DNA from: Planctomycetaceae bacterium
GTDB taxonomy: Bacteria; Planctomycetota; Planctomycetia; Planctomycetales; Planctomycetaceae
DNA length: 38,052 nt
Assembly: GCA_018699955.1 (NCBI GenBank)
Contig: JABISG010000011.1
Coordinates: 1 to 38,052 of the forward strand
Direction: 5' to 3'
Position numbers and translations under genes: made by a program. Below, piece after piece: positions 35,118 through 38,052 of the stretch. Within the stretch, counting starts at the first letter, position 1. Each line of letters opens with the position of its first letter. The notes under the pieces are model-generated. The model was not told where the DNA came from and did not search any database. It saw nothing but the letters and a program-made list of their open reading frames with translations.

Positions 35118-37472
35118 TTATACTTCGTTTGATTCCGGCTTTGCAGCAAGCACTGCGGACGCATAAACTGCTCCATCCTTCACATTCATCCGCTTTAGGA
35201 CGTCACACACATAGGAGCCCTTTATCAACTTAAGAACTGCTGCGGACACGAGAACGTCTCCGTGACCTTTGCCAGCAGCCGACTCGATTCGGTGCGTACT
35301 GTTTACAACATTTCCAAATGCAATAAACTCAGTTCGGATAGCATTCACAAAAACGCCAGTCGTCGCTTGTCCAACATGAATCCCAACGCCCATTCGCACT
35401 CCTGGCATATGCGATAACGACATGGCGTTGTCGCCGTGCCACCTCTCGACAACCGAAGCGAATTCCTCGCACAGTTCCAGTGCAAACGCGGTTGCTCGGC
35501 ACGCTGCATCCCCAATCTTCTCAGAGTCATCCACGATCCCCGTGATAAACAGCGCCCCATCACCTTGCAGTTTGTCAAAGATACATCTGTGCTTTTTCGA
35601 CAGGTGAGCGATGAGGTCGTAGAATTTTTCGTAGAAACTAATTAACGCTTCCGGCGTCGCGATGAGCGCTGTAGCGAGGCCTGAGAATCCTCGAATGTCA
35701 CAAAAAATGATGACTGCTTCACGCTCCTCTACTGGCAGACTTCCAATGTGGTACCGCAAAGTGGGATCGACAGACTGCATCGCTTTCACATGATCCGTCA
35801 CGTCCCGACTCACACCAAGGATGCGCCACGGCTTGTTATTTTCATCGACGATCAATTGCTTAGTCGTTGATCGAAGCACCACTTTCCCGCCTGCAAGTTT
35901 TGTCTCCCTCCACAGGTTTTGATATAAGCTATCTCCGTCGTAGACCGAAGAGTCCGTTTTTTCCATCTCTTCAACAAGCTCTGGATTCGTCTCTTCCCAC
36001 ACCTCACGTACAGTGTGGCCGATAATATCCTCTGACTCCTTGCCTGTCAGAATGCAAAATGCGTTATTGACAGACACATAAACGAACGCGCCGTTCTGTT
36101 TTTCCTTGAGGTAGATTGCATCAGGATGGTCGCCAATCAGTTTTTCAAACACGAGTCGCGAATCTCGCAGTTCATTCCACACCGTGGAATTATCCATAAT
36201 CAGCGACACTCCCAACACATGCTGTTTTATTTGGTCACCTTGATTTGCGCGTGTCGGTTCATATACGTCTGCAGGAATTGGAATCTTGATCGTGGCAAGG
36301 TTGATCGTCTTGCCAAGTTCCGCCGGTGTAATTTGCTCGATTCCGAAATAGTGTTTACCCTCTTTTAGAACGACGTCATCACCTTTCCGAAACACGTCCT
36401 TCTCCTCTTTACGAGCGGAGATGGCATCATCGGTTTCATTGAGCAGATCAGCGAGTTCCAAATGAACCGCATCGAGCAAAGGCTTATTTAGGAATCGAAA
36501 ACGATGCTCTTGATCTTTCACGAAGATGAAGCCCGGAAAACTTGACATGAGTGTTCGGCCAAGCAGTTCGCCCGCGTCGGGCTGTGCAATCCTTCGGTGG
36601 GTGACGACCATTAACTGGCGATGAGAATCCAACCGAAACATGCAACGAGTGGCGCGAATCCAATCCCATTCTTGTTTTGGCGTCCCCTCATCGTGTTTTT
36701 TCCCATCGTCGGATAGACGTGGATAGCGATAGTCGATCAACCCTTCTTCCCCCACCTGCGCCCTCTTAGCCGAGAGGAGGAATCGAAAGACTTGGTGCCG
36801 ATCAGCACCGGCAACGTGACGCAACCTTTCGCTTCGGCTTTTTCCCGGAAACGTCTCCAAGAACTTCGTGTCAAACTTCGGTTGTGAATTGGGACTACTA
36901 TGTTGCTGCCACCAAACGCCCGCATCATCATCGATTGGGGGCAGGCTGAGGTCAGTACAATTTGGAGATTGACGTTGGCGTGTTCCTAATTGCCGCAGAA
37001 AATCGTCCCGCTCTCCGGCAGAAAGATCCCTTGTCATTCCGAGAATTCCGGCGACCTCTCGGCCGTCAGTACAAAGCAACTGGCGAGTCGTCTCCACGCA
37101 GCGCACCGCACCGTCTTTCCAGGTTTCCAACTCGTGCGTTACCGATTCTGAAATCTTCTGCTTGCCCCTTTTACTACACCCCTTCATCAGAAGTTCTTCG
37201 TCGTTCAAGGCTTGCTTTGCGTGCGGCTCGTCAAAGATGTCCTCATCTTTCAGGTTTGTTAGGCCGCCACTGGCAACATCGGCTGCCGCGAGCCGTGCCG
37301 CTTTATTTGCGTATACGAATTCGCGTGATGCGTTCTTAACCCAAACTCGCGAAGGCCAATCTTCTAGCAGCGTCGCGAGATCAACTGCCCGTTTTAAAAC
37401 ACTCTTAGTTGTCTCCTTCACCGTCTTGGCTCGTGAAGGACCACTGTTCCTCTTCGGCTTGCGTTTCGCCAT
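35118..37472 (-). CDS. Three-PAS class III nucleotide cyclase
   Basis: A 784-residue cytoplasmic signalling protein, no membrane segment. Layout: basic N-terminus; PAS-like domain 1 (about 37-155, WPSRVWVKNASREFVYANKA); a linker; PAS 2 (about 305-435, PGFIFVKDQEHRFRFLNKPL); PAS 3 (about 440-560, DAIYLKEKQNGAFVYVSVNN); cyclase domain (about 585-760). In the cyclase FCDIRGFSG and LQGDGALF hold the two metal Asp; Lys in FDKLQGD is the adenine-type specificity residue; FGNVVNSTHRIES has the transition-state Asn and Arg. The second specificity position, usually Thr or Asp before the GxxVN loop, is Ile (RTEFIAFG). So cAMP is likely but not certain. GGGGAGA precedes the ATG. The gene is A/T-richer than its neighbours and lies inside a pair of direct repeats. 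Confidence 0.87.
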   Translation of the reverse strand: MAKRKPKRNSGPSRAKTVKETTKSVLKRAVDLATLLEDWPSRVWVKNASREFVYANKAARLAAADVASGGLTNLKDEDIFDEPHAKQALNDEELLMKGCSKRGKQKISESVTHELETWKDGAVRCVETTRQLLCTDGREVAGILGMTRDLSAGERDDFLRQLGTRQRQSPNCTDLSLPPIDDDAGVWWQQHSSPNSQPKFDTKFLETFPGKSRSERLRHVAGADRHQVFRFLLSAKRAQVGEEGLIDYRYPRLSDDGKKHDEGTPKQEWDWIRATRCMFRLDSHRQLMVVTHRRIAQPDAGELLGRTLMSSFPGFIFVKDQEHRFRFLNKPLLDAVHLELADLLNETDDAISARKEEKDVFRKGDDVVLKEGKHYFGIEQITPAELGKTINLATIKIPIPADVYEPTRANQGDQIKQHVLGVSLIMDNSTVWNELRDSRLVFEKLIGDHPDAIYLKEKQNGAFVYVSVNNAFCILTGKESEDIIGHTVREVWEETNPELVEEMEKTDSSVYDGDSLYQNLWRETKLAGGKVVLRSTTKQLIVDENNKPWRILGVSRDVTDHVKAMQSVDPTLRYHIGSLPVEEREAVIIFCDIRGFSGLATALIATPEALISFYEKFYDLIAHLSKKHRCIFDKLQGDGALFITGIVDDSEKIGDAACRATAFALELCEEFASVVERWHGDNAMSLSHMPGVRMGVGIHVGQATTGVFVNAIRTEFIAFGNVVNSTHRIESAAGKGHGDVLVSAAVLKLIKGSYVCDVLKRMNVKDGAVYASAVLAAKPESNEV

Positions 37473-37771
37473 CTGTTTCTCCCCATAATTCCTATCCGAC
37501 GCATTGTGACATCACGCGTAAAACGCACCACCACCACCGATGAACAGATGGATCCGGGTTATCGTAAGGGCAGAGATACCACGGTGCAGGATGAATATCA
37601 AGGGTCGGCAGGGTGTCAGGGTGTAAGGCATTCCGGCGCCCCGTCGATGCGCGGACGGGTGGCAACAATGTGACCAGTATTCACCTGCCGGTCACGCTTC
37701 CGCGTTGCTTGGTCGGTAAGTCACGCGAAGCGTTCGACGGGGCGATGCTTCGCTAACACCCCGCCACCCGT
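37473..37771. other. Intergenic region with nested inverted repeats
   Basis: Upstream gap of the cyclase gene, about 300 bases. CGCCCCGTCGA (37637-37647) pairs with TCGACGGGGCG (37734-37744), GACGGGTGGC (37654-37663) with GCCACCCGTC (37763-37772), and GCGAAGC (37725-37731) with GCTTCGC (37747-37753). These look like a REP-type cluster rather than a gene. The outer arm meets the left edge of the right-hand direct repeat copy, so the repeat junction falls within it. The cyclase promoter should be in the first 150 bases but is not obvious. Confidence 0.55.
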
Positions 37772-37847
37772 CGTCTTTCCGGACCGAATTGAGCGATACT
37801 TTTCAACGGAGTTGTTCGCGAAGAATCCGACAACGAGCAATTCATGA
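37772..37847 (+). pseudogene. Leftover 3' end of a cysteine-synthase gene
   Basis: The frame read here ends PDRIERYFSTELFAKNPTTS, N, S, stop, against PDRMERYFSTELFANNPTTS, N, S, stop in the intact gene at 33693. Only about 25 codons remain; upstream sequence is unrelated repeat DNA with no start. It is a gene remnant, not an expressed gene. Confidence 0.8.
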
Positions 37848-37903
37848 ACAGTTCGCTGGTGTCTGGGTGGCTGGGGTCAAAGCGTAGCAAAGCCCCCAGA
37901 CGA
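37772..37903 (+). repeat. 132-bp direct repeat, right copy
   Basis: Second copy of 34583-34714 with 7 substitutions, in the same orientation, containing family B copy 3 (37865-37906). It marks the right end of the block that carries the cyclase gene. Confidence 0.9.
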
Positions 37904-37941
37904 GCGCTCCCCTCACGGCCCTTCACACGGCCGGTGCTACG

Positions 37942-38052
37942 TTACTCGTCAAATCCATAGGTCGTGCCGTCGTCACCGCCGATGTCCCCATCGCTGGCCT
38001 TGTCCAGAATCGCTGACACCTTTCCGCGAAACTCTGCGATGAATCCGATGAC
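37942..38052 (-). CDS. C-terminal end of an unidentified protein, partial
   Basis: An open frame enters from the right edge and stops at a TAA (37942-37944), giving 36 residues: an amphipathic FIAEFRGKVSAILDKA helix, then DGDIGGDDGTTYGFDE, a Gly/Asp-rich acidic end. It has normal composition and no stop, so it is probably the end of a real gene lying mostly outside the window. No family can be named from so little. Confidence 0.5.
   Translation of the reverse strand, partial: VIGFIAEFRGKVSAILDKASDGDIGGDDGTTYGFDE

Noticed and set aside
37637..37772. Structured RNA or riboswitch upstream of the cyclase
   Set aside because: The paired arms resemble dispersed repeats on both strands and do not match a riboswitch core I can recognise.

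Overview
The window looks like a chromosomal segment of a planctomycete (Planctomycetota). The main evidence is a planctomycete-type cytochrome c/DUF1549/DUF1553 protein next to a DUF1501 protein, two secreted sulfatases, a sialate O-acetylesterase, several NHL/SMP-30 propellers, many long signal peptides, and short palindromic repeats scattered through the gaps. No rRNA, tRNA, CRISPR array, transposase or phage gene was found. Strand usage switches often, so most transcription units hold one to three genes.

Left part (1-5150): a partial exported protein on the minus strand (1-337). Next comes a plus-strand envelope cluster: a lipoprotein (676-1836), its paralogue with a cleavable signal peptide (2019-2810), and a DUF11-type surface protein (2823-4256), closed by a clear intrinsic terminator. 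A small acidic lipoprotein built on six 21-bp tandem repeats follows, with its own terminator and a perfect 22-bp inverted repeat.

Middle-left (5180-16063): an Na+/H+ antiporter-like ion transporter, an MFS carrier, an RraA-family protein, a DUF5009/HGSNAT-like acyltransferase and a MobA-like nucleotidyltransferase, all minus strand. surE is on the plus strand. Then a large secreted protein of unknown family, and a dksA-like gene translationally coupled (ATGA) to lspA, all minus strand. A plus-strand bcp peroxiredoxin ends the block.

Middle-right (16089-33501): the DUF1501/PSD1 pair, an SMP-30 lactonase-like protein, an Ldh-family dehydrogenase, a small two-helix membrane protein, an NHL propeller, mannonate dehydratase UxuA, MnmA, a VOC protein, two convergent sulfatases, a short FloA-NfeD fusion protein, and a sialate O-acetylesterase. 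Several of these fit use of sulfated, acetylated, uronate-containing polysaccharides: sulfatases and esterase outside, lactonase, dehydrogenase and UxuA for the sugar acids.

Right end (33693-38052): a cysteine-synthase-family gene, then a PAS-PAS-PAS-class III cyclase gene of visibly lower GC. That gene lies between two copies of a 132-bp direct repeat (34583-34714 and 37772-37903, 7 mismatches by hand alignment). The repeat contains the last 25 codons of the cysteine-synthase gene, so the right copy is a leftover gene tail. This suggests a duplication or insertion that brought in the cyclase. A partial minus-strand gene runs off the right edge.

The least expected items are the truncated FloA-NfeD fusion, the repeat-bounded cyclase block, the paralogous envelope cluster, and at least four dispersed copies of one palindromic REP-like element.
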